Origin: Flavobacterium sp. WV_118_3
GTDB lineage: Bacteria; Bacteroidota; Bacteroidia; Flavobacteriales; Flavobacteriaceae
Direction: 5' to 3'
NCBI RefSeq assembly: GCF_039778605.1
Contig: NZ_CP156060.1
Span: 2,294,001 to 2,358,000, forward strand
DNA length: 64,000 bases
Both the position numbers and the translations under genes were made by a program. Under the pieces are notes generated by a model. That model searched no databases. It saw nothing but the letters and a program-made list of their open reading frames with translations, and was not told the DNA's origin. This document shows positions 1 through 9,368 of the stretch, in pieces (within the stretch, counting starts at the first letter, position 1; each line of letters begins with the position of its first letter).

Positions 1-192
1 TAAAGCGTCCAGCCCATTGCCTACTCCAATACAGTGTTTTACGCCACAATAGTCCGCAAAACCGGCTTCAAATGTCCGAACTTCGTTTCCTAATATATAC
101 CAGCCGCTATCCAGAAAAGCAGTAAACTTTTCCTGAAACCGGGATTCATAGGGCTTATTCAGTTTTTTTAGATCTAAAAAGGGTATTTTCAT
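1..192 (-). CDS. DegT/DnrJ/EryC1/StrS aminotransferase, N-terminal part (cut by window edge)
   Basis: Only the first 64 codons lie in the window. The reading frame starts at an ATG at 192 and stays open to position 1. The N-terminus (MKIPFLDLKKLNKPYESRF) and the later GVGNGLDAL stretch match the start of PLP-dependent sugar aminotransferases of the DegT/DnrJ/EryC1/StrS family, which place an amino group on a nucleotide-linked keto-sugar for surface polysaccharide. The start overlaps the stop of the acetyltransferase upstream in an ATGA arrangement (189-192), which indicates translational coupling. The catalytic lysine lies outside the window. The family call is likely; the exact substrate cannot be read. 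Confidence 0.85.
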   Translation of the reverse strand, partial: MKIPFLDLKKLNKPYESRFQEKFTAFLDSGWYILGNEVRTFEAGFADYCGVKHCIGVGNGLDAL

Positions 193-1136
193 AACGGTAG
201 ACTATAAAAATCCTGGGTATACATGTCGCATCCCAGCTCTTCTTTTTGTTTTAACAATCCGGGATTATAGGCTTTCCCTTCTTTCTGGCTAACGGTTCCC
301 ATATCGAAAAAGTATTTTCCTTCTGCTTTAAATTTTAAAATCAGCGTGATAAAAAGGTAATCCAGTGCGCGCAGTCCTTCACCTTCTGCCGTTGTGGCAC
401 CATATTGCGATTTTACCACCTGCGTATCGATAAACAGGGTAATTCCCGCTACAATGCGACCGTCCCGATATACCGAGTACTGCTGAATATTCTCCGGAAA
501 TCTGCGATTTAAAAGTGTAATTTCATCCAGCGTATGCACCGGTTTGGCCTCATATTTTTCGGCCAGTCGCGGTTCGAGAACTTCTTTCCAAAAAGGTGTA
601 AAATCCTGTTCCTGTACCACTTCAAGCCGTTCATTTTCCGGTTTTCGGTACCGTTTTAATTTGCTTTTTCCTATTTGCAACGGTTGCTGATAATCGATCG
701 CCATACTCATATCGCTGCGATAAAGCGTTGCACCATTCCGGATCAGGAAGTTATGCCATTCGCGATACGGACTTGCCGTATAAAAAGACGGTCTTGATTT
801 GAATACCAAATGCTCCAGTGGCTCCGCTTTAAGATAATCGCATAATGCGGTAAACAGGCTTTCAAGATAAGCATGTCCGCGGTTTTCTTTGATCAGTAAT
901 CCACCATAGGTTAATCCGCCATGCGAGTGGAGTTCTGTAGCTTTGCGATTGGCCGGCAATAAAGCGGCTATTTTTTCATTTTCGAAGACCAATAAAGAAT
1001 GATCATTAAAACGGTCTTTATGATATTCCATAAAATCCCGATGAAAAAGAAAGGTACCATTTTCGGACTGATTCACAAAATCATTCCACAAATTATAATC
1101 TTTTTCGCTATATTTTCTTATCTTAAAATTTTCCAC
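189..1136 (-). CDS. GNAT-type acetyltransferase (FemAB-like fold), polysaccharide-associated
   Basis: A 315-residue soluble protein. The N-terminal pattern WNDFVNQSENGTFLFHRDFM is typical of the FemAB/GNAT-like proteins that Bacteroidota encode beside sugar aminotransferases, where they may N-acylate an amino-sugar. The C-terminal half (about residues 200-300) has the acetyltransferase-like run QYSVYRDGRIVAGITLF followed by ALDYLF. No signal peptide is visible. The start is a GTG at 1136; an ATG a few bases upstream is out of frame. Its stop overlaps the start of the aminotransferase, so the two genes form a coupled pair. The family call is good; the acyl donor and acceptor are inferred from context only. 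Confidence 0.75.
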   Translation of the reverse strand: MENFKIRKYSEKDYNLWNDFVNQSENGTFLFHRDFMEYHKDRFNDHSLLVFENEKIAALLPANRKATELHSHGGLTYGGLLIKENRGHAYLESLFTALCDYLKAEPLEHLVFKSRPSFYTASPYREWHNFLIRNGATLYRSDMSMAIDYQQPLQIGKSKLKRYRKPENERLEVVQEQDFTPFWKEVLEPRLAEKYEAKPVHTLDEITLLNRRFPENIQQYSVYRDGRIVAGITLFIDTQVVKSQYGATTAEGEGLRALDYLFITLILKFKAEGKYFFDMGTVSQKEGKAYNPGLLKQKEELGCDMYTQDFYSLPL

Positions 1137-1269
1137 GCAAGCTGCATAAACTTTGGAAATTTACTACTTTTTTGCCAATTTTTTGTTTTTGATTTCATTC
1201 ATTTTGGCATCCATTAGTATTTTGGCATTCAAATAATTACTAAATTTAGAACCGTCAAATTCAAAATTA

Positions 1270-3060
1270 ATGCCTTTGAATCGAAAATTACGCTGTCTTA
1301 TTTACTTTATTTCTGTACTATTTTCCCCTATGGTAATAGCACAGGACATCAGTCTTTACAATCAGTTTAACGGACGGTATGATTTCACTTTTATAGGAAA
1401 CACGCTGAATCCGGAAGAAAATTCCTTTCAATTAGCACCGTCTGTTTACACCAGTTCGTCGGCCACATTAAATCTTGCATCCGGCAATACGATCGAAAAA
1501 GCCTATTTGTATTGGGCAGGTTCCGGACTGGGTGATTTCGACATAAAACTCAACAATATTCCTATCCGACCCGACCGAACTTTTAGTTATCAACGCAATG
1601 CAACCGGAATTATCCTGGACTATTTCAGTGCTTTTAAGGACATTACCGACTTGGTACAACAAATAGGGAACGGTCAATACACCATCTCCGATCTGGATGT
1701 TTCGCCTTATATCGCGCAACATTTTATCCGAAGAACCAATTTTGCAGGTTGGGCCATTATTATAGTTTACAAAAATGAGACTTTACCTTTAAATCAGTTA
1801 AATATATATGACGGAATGCAGGCTGTTCCGGACGTGGTTAATATTACCCTTTCGAGTCTGAATGTTATCGACAATCAAAATGCTAAAATTGGTTTTCTGG
1901 CCTGGGAAGGCGATAAAGACATCCTCATTAACGAAACATTGCGCATTAATGGAAATATTCTAAGCAATCCGCCTTTAAATCCGGCTAATAATGCTTTTAA
2001 TGGTACCAATAGTATAACCGGAAGTACGACCTTATACAATATGGACCTGGATGTTTACGATATTCAGAATAATATTGCCATTGGCGACACCTCTGCTACC
2101 ATACAACTGACTTCCGGTCAGGATTTCGTTATGATCAACGCAATTGTAACCAAACTGAACAGCCAGTTACCCGATGCTTCTGTAAGTATCGACAACATCG
2201 GTCTTAGTTGTAATTCCAAAACCGTCTCCATCGATTTCACCGTTTATAACCGGGAAAGCACCAATCCGTTACCGCAAGGTACCCGAATAAACCTATATGC
2301 CAACGAAGCACTTATAGGCACCTATCAGACACTAACAACCATTCCTATAGACGGATCCGAAACCCGCTCGGTTACAGTCGTTTTACCCGAAGCTATTGTT
2401 TCTCCTTTTACTTTAAAAGCTGTTGTAGATCCGGACAATACAGTAGCTGAGATCCACGAAGACAACAATGAGGCTTCCACAACAGTTACCCTTATCACAT
2501 CTCCACAGGTCAATCCGTTACCCTCCTTAAAAGTTTGTAATAAAGGATACGGATCGGGGTATTACGATTTTTCGGGGTATGAAACACTGGTAAAAACCAA
2601 CCCTTCGCAAATAGTCAGTTTTCATGAAACCGCCGAAGATGCTAATCAGAATGTAAATCCAATCTATAATAGTCATCATTATCTATCCGATCTATCGCCA
2701 AAAGAACTGTTTGTCCGCGTAGGCGATGCCAACTGTTTTACGGTAACGTCATTTATCCTTCAAACTTATAATTGTCCTCCTACAGTTTACAATGCCGTCT
2801 CGGCTAACGGAGATGGTCTTAATGACACCTTTTTTATTGAAGGATTGCGAACTATTTTCCTAAATTTCGAATTGTATATCTATAACCGATGGGGAAAACT
2901 GGTATGGCGAGGCGATCAGTATACGGAAGACTGGAACGGACTTATAAAGGACGGTGTTGGCCATGAACTCGCTCCGGAAGGCACTTATTTTTATATTTTA
3001 AAACTTAACGATCCGGACAATCCGAACGATCTTACCGGCTTTGTATACCTTACCCGTTAG
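1270..3060 (+). CDS. T9SS type B sorting domain (gliding motility-associated C-terminal) exported protein with CARDB-like domain
   Basis: A 596-residue exported protein. Residues 1-24 form a signal peptide ending VIAQ. The middle part (about residues 300-405) has CARDB-like beta-sandwich character, with VDPDNTVAEIHEDNNEAS as its hallmark. The last 90 residues (NAVSANGDGLNDTFFIEG, then YNRWGKLVW and the terminal GFVYLTR) are the CHU_C / type B T9SS sorting signal, so the protein should be secreted across the outer membrane by the type IX system. It sits alone on the plus strand and its 3' end overlaps the convergent channel gene by 11 bp. The role of the large N-terminal region is not recognised; adhesion or surface attachment is possible. 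Confidence 0.85.
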   Translation: MPLNRKLRCLIYFISVLFSPMVIAQDISLYNQFNGRYDFTFIGNTLNPEENSFQLAPSVYTSSSATLNLASGNTIEKAYLYWAGSGLGDFDIKLNNIPIRPDRTFSYQRNATGIILDYFSAFKDITDLVQQIGNGQYTISDLDVSPYIAQHFIRRTNFAGWAIIIVYKNETLPLNQLNIYDGMQAVPDVVNITLSSLNVIDNQNAKIGFLAWEGDKDILINETLRINGNILSNPPLNPANNAFNGTNSITGSTTLYNMDLDVYDIQNNIAIGDTSATIQLTSGQDFVMINAIVTKLNSQLPDASVSIDNIGLSCNSKTVSIDFTVYNRESTNPLPQGTRINLYANEALIGTYQTLTTIPIDGSETRSVTVVLPEAIVSPFTLKAVVDPDNTVAEIHEDNNEASTTVTLITSPQVNPLPSLKVCNKGYGSGYYDFSGYETLVKTNPSQIVSFHETAEDANQNVNPIYNSHHYLSDLSPKELFVRVGDANCFTVTSFILQTYNCPPTVYNAVSANGDGLNDTFFIEGLRTIFLNFELYIYNRWGKLVWRGDQYTEDWNGLIKDGVGHELAPEGTYFYILKLNDPDNPNDLTGFVYLTR

Positions 3061-3667
3061 GCGGATTCCGGTGTTCCAGTGTCGGTAACGACCATTCGAA
3101 CTTGACGGCCATCAAACGGATCACAATGATCACCACCGATGTTGTCAAATACAATACATCCTCCTGCACATTCCATTTGCGCAACAGAAAGAAGACCACT
3201 CCACCAATGATACAGATGGTCGCATAAATTTCTTTTCGGAAAATTACCGGTATATCGTTACATAAAATATCACGAATAACGCCACCAAAACAAGCTGTCA
3301 TAGTACCCAATGCGATACAAATGATCGGATGCAGATGAATCGCGATTCCTTTTTCGAGGCCAATTAGTGTAAAAACCCCCAAACCTACCGTATCAAACAA
3401 AAACAAAGAGGTTCGCAATTTATCGAGACTTTTACGAAAAACCAATGCCAGAAAGTAGCCGATCGTAATCATATAGACATAATCGAGATTCTGCATCCAG
3501 CCAACCGGTGTTCGGCCAATCAATACATCGCGCACAGTACCGCCACCAACAGCCGTTACAAAGGCAATGATAAACACGCCAAACGGATCCATTTTTTTAT
3601 GCATTGCCGTCAAGGCTCCCGACAATGCGAAGGCCATCGTCCCCAAAATATCCAATAAATGAAACAT
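3050..3667 (-). CDS. Trimeric intracellular cation channel family protein (UPF0126, YicG-like)
   Basis: A 205-residue integral membrane protein with about seven hydrophobic segments and an internal duplication. The glycine-rich loop AVGGGTVRDVLIGRTP near residue 40 recurs as CFGGVIRDILCNDIP near residue 126. These paired GGxxRD loops define UPF0126 proteins, which are structurally related to TRIC cation channels and were once called glycine transporters. It follows the RDD gene by 25 bp on the same strand and overlaps the convergent secretion gene tail to tail. Transport substrate is unknown. Confidence 0.88.
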   Translation of the reverse strand: MFHLLDILGTMAFALSGALTAMHKKMDPFGVFIIAFVTAVGGGTVRDVLIGRTPVGWMQNLDYVYMITIGYFLALVFRKSLDKLRTSLFLFDTVGLGVFTLIGLEKGIAIHLHPIICIALGTMTACFGGVIRDILCNDIPVIFRKEIYATICIIGGVVFFLLRKWNVQEDVLYLTTSVVIIVIRLMAVKFEWSLPTLEHRNPPNG

Positions 3668-3692
3668 AGTATTGTTTTTAGTAGTTCTAACG

Positions 3693-4436
3693 CTACATAT
3701 TGCGCGTATAGTAGTTGTAATCTTTTAAAATGGTCCGGATAAAATCACTGTCGTTTCCGGACTGGTTTTTTATTCCCGTTACGGATTCTATTTTTTGCCG
3801 TAGTTGATAGATTAGTTTAAAATCTTCGCCACGCAATGCCGATTCAAACGTTTCCTTGACAATCCGAACATCGTTATCCGAAAGCTTGATCACCAATGGA
3901 TAAATCGGTACATAACCTTCGTCGATTTCTTGAAGAATTGTATGATCAATATTGATATCGCGTTTTAGACTGATCACTGCGGTTCCTGCTGCCATATCAC
4001 CCAATCGCTGACTTTTATTACTAGCCAGAATCGCAACCAATCCGATTACACCGCTTCCGATACCAAACTCGACAATCCGGAATATCCAGCGAATCAGGTA
4101 ATCGCCAAAACCAGCCTGATAACCATCAATTTTGATCACCTTTATTTTCATTATCTTTTTCCCTACTGTTTGTCCTTCCATCAAACTTTCCTGTACCAGC
4201 GAATATAGCATTACCGGTAATCCAAAAAGCATCATAATCGCTCCCGATGTCCACGGATCAGCGCCTTCAAAGAATTTTTGGATGTTCAGCAAATAGAAAA
4301 ACACGTAGATTATCACCACAACATAGGCAATTTTCACCAACATATCCAGAAGCTCGGACACAATTCTTGTACCAACTGAAGCCGTTTTAAAACTTATATT
4401 AACATTTTGCGTTGTTACTATTGATAATTCTGACAT
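3693..4436 (-). CDS. RDD family membrane protein
   Basis: A 247-residue protein. An RDD domain of three hydrophobic segments fills residues 15-155: the Arg/Asp motif is at TRIVSELLDMLVKI, with the later signature GQTVGKKIMKIKVIK and RLGDMAAGT. The cytoplasmic tail from about residue 160 is charged and helical. The gene is divergent from the SpoIIM-like gene with only 28 bp between the two starts, an arrangement frequent in Flavobacteriaceae, which suggests shared control and a joint membrane role with the MoxR operon. The biochemical activity of RDD proteins is poorly defined; some act in ion homeostasis. Confidence 0.88.
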   Translation of the reverse strand: MSELSIVTTQNVNISFKTASVGTRIVSELLDMLVKIAYVVVIIYVFFYLLNIQKFFEGADPWTSGAIMMLFGLPVMLYSLVQESLMEGQTVGKKIMKIKVIKIDGYQAGFGDYLIRWIFRIVEFGIGSGVIGLVAILASNKSQRLGDMAAGTAVISLKRDINIDHTILQEIDEGYVPIYPLVIKLSDNDVRIVKETFESALRGEDFKLIYQLRQKIESVTGIKNQSGNDSDFIRTILKDYNYYTRNM

Positions 4437-4464
4437 ATTTTATACTTTAGCTTTTTGCGAATGT

Positions 4465-5445
4465 ATGAGAGAAGTTGCATTTATAAAACAAAATAAAGAA
4501 AAATGGCTTGAATTTGAGCAAGCAATTTTCGGTAAATCTAAGAAAAATCCCGATGATCTGGCGCGTTTGTATATCCATCTGATGAATGATTTGGCATATG
4601 CACAGACCTACTATCCCAAAAGTAAGACGGTAGTTTACCTTAATTATCTCGCTTCACAAACCTATCAGAAGGTTTATAAAACCAAAAGAGAAGAGACCAA
4701 CAGGCTGGTGCATTTTTTTAAAACCGAAGTCCCGCTTTTGGTATACGAATACCAGCGTTACCTGTTTTATGCTTTTATTTTATTCTTTATCTGTACCGGT
4801 ATTGGTGTACTTTCGGCTCATAATGACGCTACTTTTGTACGGCTTATTTTGGGCGATAGTTATGTGAACATGACACTCGAAAACATTAAGGAGGGGAATC
4901 CGGTCGCGATTTATAAAAGCGGAAGCAACTGGGGCAGTTTTATCAGCATCACAATTAACAACCTGATGGTCGGTATGCGTTGCTATATCTATGGAATCTT
5001 TGCCGGAATCGGTACTTTTTTTGTACTGATTCAGAATTCCATTATGCTCGGATCGTTTCAGTACTTTTTCTATCAGGAAAAGGTATTCTGGGAAAGTGTA
5101 CGTGGGATCTGGATTCACGGAGCAATGGAAATTTTTGCCATTGTTATCGAATCCGCTGCCGGTTTTATTCTTGGTGCCAGTATATTGTTCCCGAAAACAT
5201 TTTCAAGGCTTACCTCTTTTAAAACCGGACTAAAAAACAGTCTTAAAATTTTTTTAAGTACCATGCCATTTACCATTGCAGCCGGTTTTCTCGAAGGTTT
5301 TATCACCCGGTATTCGATTGATATGCCGCGAGCACTAAATGTTCTGATCATTCTCGGTACACTGGCACTTATTTCTTTTTACTATCTGATTTATCCTTAT
5401 ATTCTCCATAAAAAATTAACCCGAAAACATGTTTCAACTTTATAA
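4465..5445 (+). CDS. Stage II sporulation protein M-like (SpoIIM superfamily) membrane protein
   Basis: A 326-residue protein, first gene of a six-gene operon. The soluble N-terminal helix bundle (residues 1-100, starting MREVAFIKQNKEKW) is followed by about five membrane segments, with the conserved NNLMVGMRCYIYGIFAGIGT and HGAMEIFAIVIESAAGF stretches of the DUF95/SpoIIM superfamily. These bacteria do not sporulate and the family name is historical; partners in such operons (MoxR, DUF58) point to a role in envelope or membrane protein maturation. Its 3' end overlaps the next gene by 17 bp. Confidence 0.87.
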   Translation: MREVAFIKQNKEKWLEFEQAIFGKSKKNPDDLARLYIHLMNDLAYAQTYYPKSKTVVYLNYLASQTYQKVYKTKREETNRLVHFFKTEVPLLVYEYQRYLFYAFILFFICTGIGVLSAHNDATFVRLILGDSYVNMTLENIKEGNPVAIYKSGSNWGSFISITINNLMVGMRCYIYGIFAGIGTFFVLIQNSIMLGSFQYFFYQEKVFWESVRGIWIHGAMEIFAIVIESAAGFILGASILFPKTFSRLTSFKTGLKNSLKIFLSTMPFTIAAGFLEGFITRYSIDMPRALNVLIILGTLALISFYYLIYPYILHKKLTRKHVSTL

Positions 5446-6379
5446 AAAAAGAAATTTCAACGAATTAGTTGGCGATACTTTTTCCTTTTTCAAATTATAC
5501 GGAAAACATTATTTCCGGAATTACCTGATTGTAAATGGTGGTTTTGTGCTGATTTTACTGGTCCTGGCATTTTTCCTTTTTAAAATATTTTACGAAGGAA
5601 CACTTTCCGGTTTAAGTAATGGCGGGCCCGGGAATCAGTTCGACAGTTTTATTGCCGAAAATTTTTTACTGTTTATGAGCTTCGGCGGATTGTCGGTTCT
5701 TTTATTAGTAATTATTAGCTTGATCAGCTATCTCTATCCGGTGGTCTATCTGGATTTGTTATCCCGAAAAAAAGATTTTGATACGGCGGAGATCACGCAG
5801 GCAGTCAAATCTAAAATTGGTAAGGTGCTTCTCTTTTTCATCCTTTCGATGTTTACAGCCATGCCATTAATCGCTATAGCTTTTATGTTGTCGTTTGCGT
5901 TGGTTTTTATCCTGATCGGAATTCCATTGATACTTCTTCTGATCCCGGCGGCTGGTTCCTGGTTATCGCTGAGCTTCTATAATTATATTTCAACCGACGA
6001 CGATTATTTTGCCTCGTTAAGCAAAGCGTTCCAAATGATGAAAAGTAAATTCTGGCCTATCATTGGTTCTACTTTTGTGATGTACCTGATCGTACAGGCT
6101 ATCGTAGGTACGATTTCGATGGTTCCGTATATTATCGGAGTCGCTTCGGTATTTACAACTCTTGAGAATCCGGATGCTATTAATCCGGATTCTTCCAGTC
6201 CGTTTTCGTTTTTTGTGATCATGATGTTACTGGTATTTGTACTGTCGGTAGTCTTAAATTTCTTTATGCAGAATCTGTTACTGATTAATAACGGAGTGAT
6301 TTATTACAGCATCCGCGAAGAATCGGAAAACAATACTCCTAAAAATGACATTGATTTGATTGGTACTCAAAGTGAATAA
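5429..6379 (+). CDS. Integral membrane protein of unknown function, MoxR operon
   Basis: A 316-residue protein with about six hydrophobic segments: one near residue 35, one near 90, a long double segment at 130-185, one near 215 and one near 270. There is no signal peptide and no recognised catalytic motif. The C-terminal tail is polar. It overlaps both neighbours (17 bp upstream, 8 bp or more downstream), so it is translated as part of the operon. Homologues of similar size occupy this slot in related genomes; the function is unknown and I do not assign one. Confidence 0.75.
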   Translation: MFQLYKKRNFNELVGDTFSFFKLYGKHYFRNYLIVNGGFVLILLVLAFFLFKIFYEGTLSGLSNGGPGNQFDSFIAENFLLFMSFGGLSVLLLVIISLISYLYPVVYLDLLSRKKDFDTAEITQAVKSKIGKVLLFFILSMFTAMPLIAIAFMLSFALVFILIGIPLILLLIPAAGSWLSLSFYNYISTDDDYFASLSKAFQMMKSKFWPIIGSTFVMYLIVQAIVGTISMVPYIIGVASVFTTLENPDAINPDSSSPFSFFVIMMLLVFVLSVVLNFFMQNLLLINNGVIYYSIREESENNTPKNDIDLIGTQSE

Positions 6380-7130
6380 ATTTCTCCTTTATATTATCCT
6401 GTTTTTATCTTCTTTCACGGTTTTTTCACAACCGGTCGAACTAGAGGAACCACCTGTTGTTGCCCAAAAAAATCCGGAGGTTCAAAAATGGTCGGATACC
6501 ACGGCGATACAACCGTTACCCTTCCGGTCTAATTTTAAAGAAAACTATTCCGGAACGGATTTTCAATATGAAACCGTAGCACCCGACACCAGTGCCTGGA
6601 ATGATTTTAAGGCCTGGTTGCAATATTGGCTGGGTCGTATTTTTTCGTTGGGAATGGACGGTGCCAATCCGACTGCCCTGGAAATTGTTCTAAAAGTTGT
6701 TGCGATTCTGATCGTACTGTTTGTGGTTTATATGATTGTAAAAACGATCCTTAATAAGGAAGGCAACTGGATTTTTGGAAAATCATCGCAAAAGAAAATC
6801 GCAACTTCCGACAGTATCGACGAAGACATTCATTCCATTAACTTTGAAAAGGCAATACGGGATTCCAAAAACAATAACGATTACCGACTAGCAATCCGTT
6901 ATTATTATCTGTGGTTACTCAAACGTTTATCCGATAAATCACTTATCGAATGGGATATTGAAAAAACCAATTCCGATTATTTGTATGAAATTAGCAATCC
7001 TAAATTACGACACGACTTTGCCTATCTTTCCTATATCTACGATTATAGCTGGTATGGTGAATTTGAACTAAACGAAACGGCTTTTATCCAATCGGAAAGA
7101 ACGTTCCTAAACACCTTTAATTCCTTATAA
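6372..7130 (+). CDS. DUF4129 domain-containing protein, MoxR operon
   Basis: About 252 residues. With the GTG at 6372 as start the protein begins with a clean signal peptide (MNKFLLYIILFLSSFTVFSQ); a TTG at 6360 would add four residues and is the alternative. A periplasmic stretch is followed by a membrane segment near residues 105-130 and a cytoplasmic DUF4129 domain near 175-250 (NNDYRLAIRYYYLWLLKRL, YDYSWYGEFE). DUF4129 proteins accompany MoxR and DUF58 proteins and resemble the C-terminus of transglutaminase-like membrane proteins. The start overlaps the previous stop codon, and the next ATG follows its stop directly. Confidence 0.83.
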   Translation: MNKFLLYIILFLSSFTVFSQPVELEEPPVVAQKNPEVQKWSDTTAIQPLPFRSNFKENYSGTDFQYETVAPDTSAWNDFKAWLQYWLGRIFSLGMDGANPTALEIVLKVVAILIVLFVVYMIVKTILNKEGNWIFGKSSQKKIATSDSIDEDIHSINFEKAIRDSKNNNDYRLAIRYYYLWLLKRLSDKSLIEWDIEKTNSDYLYEISNPKLRHDFAYLSYIYDYSWYGEFELNETAFIQSERTFLNTFNSL

Positions 7131-8321
7131 ATGAACCGGACTTTAAAACTATATATCGCTTTTCTGGTTTTGATCATTGTTGGAATTATTGTGATTGATT
7201 CCGGCAGGCCAAAACCGATCAACTGGACGCCAAGTTATACGATCCAGGATAAAATTCCTTTTGGATTGTATGTATTTAATAAGGAAATCCCAAGCCTTTT
7301 TCCAAAACAAAAAATAACTCGTTTCGGTACTACGGTTTATGAATTTCTGGATCCGAAATACAGTTATTCCGATTCGACCTATGCCATTAAAGGAACGCTA
7401 CTAATGATTTCCGATGGCAATACAATAGACGATACATCAGCCGATGAGCTATTATATTTTGTAGAACACGGCAATACCGCTTTTTTAAGTATGCAGTCCT
7501 TTCCGAAAAAATTAATGGATTCCTTAAAATTTGATTACAGTACGAGTATATCTTTTACGGATAAAATGCAGCAAAAACTAAGTGCGACTAACGTTAAGGA
7601 TCAACACTATAATTTTGGAAAAGGTAGCGGAAATGTAAGTTTCAGTTCGATCGATTCGACTACAACCGATGTATTGGGCTATCAGCAAACGGATACCGTT
7701 AAAAACGCCAATTTTATCCGGGTTCCTTACGGTATGGGCTATTTTCTGTTGCATACCCAACCGGCCGCTTTTTCGAATTATGTCTTGTTAAAAGACAAAA
7801 ATGCCGAATATTGTAGTGCCCTTTTATCGTACATCCCAAAAGGGGAACTGTTTTGGCAATCGTTTAGTTATAACGATCAGCATATTTCCGGTTCACCAAT
7901 GCGCTATATCCTGAGTCAGCCCGCATTAAAATGGGCCTGGTATCTTTTCCTGATCGGAATGTTTGTATTTATGCTCTTTAATGCTAAACGCCGCCAAAGA
8001 GTGATTCCAATAAAAGAACCGGTACCGAATACCACAGTCGATTTTACCAAGACAATCGGAAATCTTTACCTTCAGGAAGGTAGTCATCATCTGATTATTG
8101 AAAAAAAGATCATTTATTTTCTCGAAAAAATACGATCGGAATACCTGATCGATACGTTCCAACTGGACGAAACCTTTGTTAAAAGGCTACATCAGAAAAC
8201 CGGAAAAGATCCCGTACTAATCGAAAAAGTAGTACGTCTGATCCAAAAACACCGGAATCAGCTTGTAAGTACTCAGGCCGATGTCATTGAAATTAGTAAA
8301 GCAATTGAAAAATTAAAGTAA
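7131..8321 (+). CDS. DUF4350 domain-containing membrane protein, MoxR operon
   Basis: A 396-residue protein. An N-terminal membrane anchor (residues 5-24) leads into a DUF4350 region (about 40-220) with the GLYVFNKEIPSLFP and TLLMISDGNTIDDTSADEL stretches, which resembles GATase1-like folds without obvious catalytic residues. A second membrane segment lies near residues 265-283 (WYLFLIGMFVFMLFNAKRR), followed by a cytoplasmic helical tail. It starts immediately after the DUF4129 stop and ends one base before the MoxR ATG. The function is unknown; operon context suggests assembly of or signalling to an envelope complex. Confidence 0.82.
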   Translation: MNRTLKLYIAFLVLIIVGIIVIDSGRPKPINWTPSYTIQDKIPFGLYVFNKEIPSLFPKQKITRFGTTVYEFLDPKYSYSDSTYAIKGTLLMISDGNTIDDTSADELLYFVEHGNTAFLSMQSFPKKLMDSLKFDYSTSISFTDKMQQKLSATNVKDQHYNFGKGSGNVSFSSIDSTTTDVLGYQQTDTVKNANFIRVPYGMGYFLLHTQPAAFSNYVLLKDKNAEYCSALLSYIPKGELFWQSFSYNDQHISGSPMRYILSQPALKWAWYLFLIGMFVFMLFNAKRRQRVIPIKEPVPNTTVDFTKTIGNLYLQEGSHHLIIEKKIIYFLEKIRSEYLIDTFQLDETFVKRLHQKTGKDPVLIEKVVRLIQKHRNQLVSTQADVIEISKAIEKLK

Positions 8322-8322
8322 T

Positions 8323-9336
8323 ATGGATACTTTTGAAAATACCCCAACCGAAGCACAAACCGAAAATGTAAACTTTGAAACCCGACTGGATCTTTCGGCG
8401 CTTTTAGAAAGTGTAACCCGAATCAAACAGGAACTGGCGACCGTAATCGTAGGTCAGGAAAAAATGATTGATCAGCTTTTAGCAGCGATCCTTTCCAACG
8501 GCCACGTATTATTGGAAGGTGTTCCCGGCGTAGCCAAAACCATTACCGCCAAACTTCTTTCGAAAACGCTGGCCTTACAATTTAACCGGATTCAGTTCAC
8601 TCCCGATCTGATGCCTTCGGATATTCTGGGAACTTCTGTTTTCGACTTATCCAAATCGGCTTTTGAATTTAAAAAAGGACCTATTTTTTCCAATTTTATT
8701 CTAATCGATGAGATCAACCGCGCCCCGGCCAAAACGCAGGCGGCACTTTTCGAGGTGATGGAAGAACGCCAAATCACTATTGACGGCAAAACCTATCTGT
8801 TGGACACCCCTTTTTTGGTAATCGCGACTCAAAATCCAATCGAACAGGAAGGTACGTATCGTTTGCCGGAAGCGCAACTCGATCGTTTCCTTTTTAAAAT
8901 CAACATCAACTATCCGAATCTGGAAGAGGAAATCGCGATTATCCAACGGGAAAATGCTTTACAAGACCGTAACAAACTGGAATCGGTACAACAAATCATC
9001 GCGCAAAGCGATATTCTAAATTATCAAAGTCTGATCAAACAAATACGGATTGAACCGAACCTGATCGAATATATTGCTAAAATCGTACTGAATTCCCGTG
9101 AAAATGCGTTCCTTTATCTGGGCGCTTCTCCCAGGGCTTCGATTGCTATCCTAAACGCATCAAAAGCATTTGCTGCGTTACGCGGTCGTGATTTTGTAAG
9201 TCCGGAAGATATTAAGGAAGCCGCGATACCGGTATTACAACACCGCGTGGTGGTGAGTCCGGAACGAGAAATGGAAGGCATCACCAGTGCCGAAATCATC
9301 AAACAGATTGTCGATACGGTTGAAATTCCAAGATAG
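8323..9336 (+). CDS. MoxR-family AAA+ ATPase
   Basis: A 337-residue cytosolic AAA+ ATPase. Walker A is GVPGVAKT at residues 66-73, Walker B is FILIDEINR near 125-133, sensor 1 lies in VIATQNPIEQEGTYRLPEAQLDR minus its ends, and an arginine-finger/sensor 2 region ends the domain. MoxR proteins act as chaperones that mature or activate VWA-domain and membrane complexes. The gene starts one base after the DUF4350 stop; DUF58, its usual partner, follows after 32 bp. No VWA/Bat gene follows here, unlike the classical aerotolerance operon. Family assignment is secure; the client is unknown. Confidence 0.95.
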   Translation: MDTFENTPTEAQTENVNFETRLDLSALLESVTRIKQELATVIVGQEKMIDQLLAAILSNGHVLLEGVPGVAKTITAKLLSKTLALQFNRIQFTPDLMPSDILGTSVFDLSKSAFEFKKGPIFSNFILIDEINRAPAKTQAALFEVMEERQITIDGKTYLLDTPFLVIATQNPIEQEGTYRLPEAQLDRFLFKININYPNLEEEIAIIQRENALQDRNKLESVQQIIAQSDILNYQSLIKQIRIEPNLIEYIAKIVLNSRENAFLYLGASPRASIAILNASKAFAALRGRDFVSPEDIKEAAIPVLQHRVVVSPEREMEGITSAEIIKQIVDTVEIPR

Positions 9337-9368
9337 GTCGTTACTGTTCATTTTTTATCATTATAGCT

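Noticed and set aside
4465..5445. A sporulation function for the SpoIIM-like gene
   Set aside because: The name is historical; Flavobacteriaceae do not sporulate and the operon points to an envelope role.
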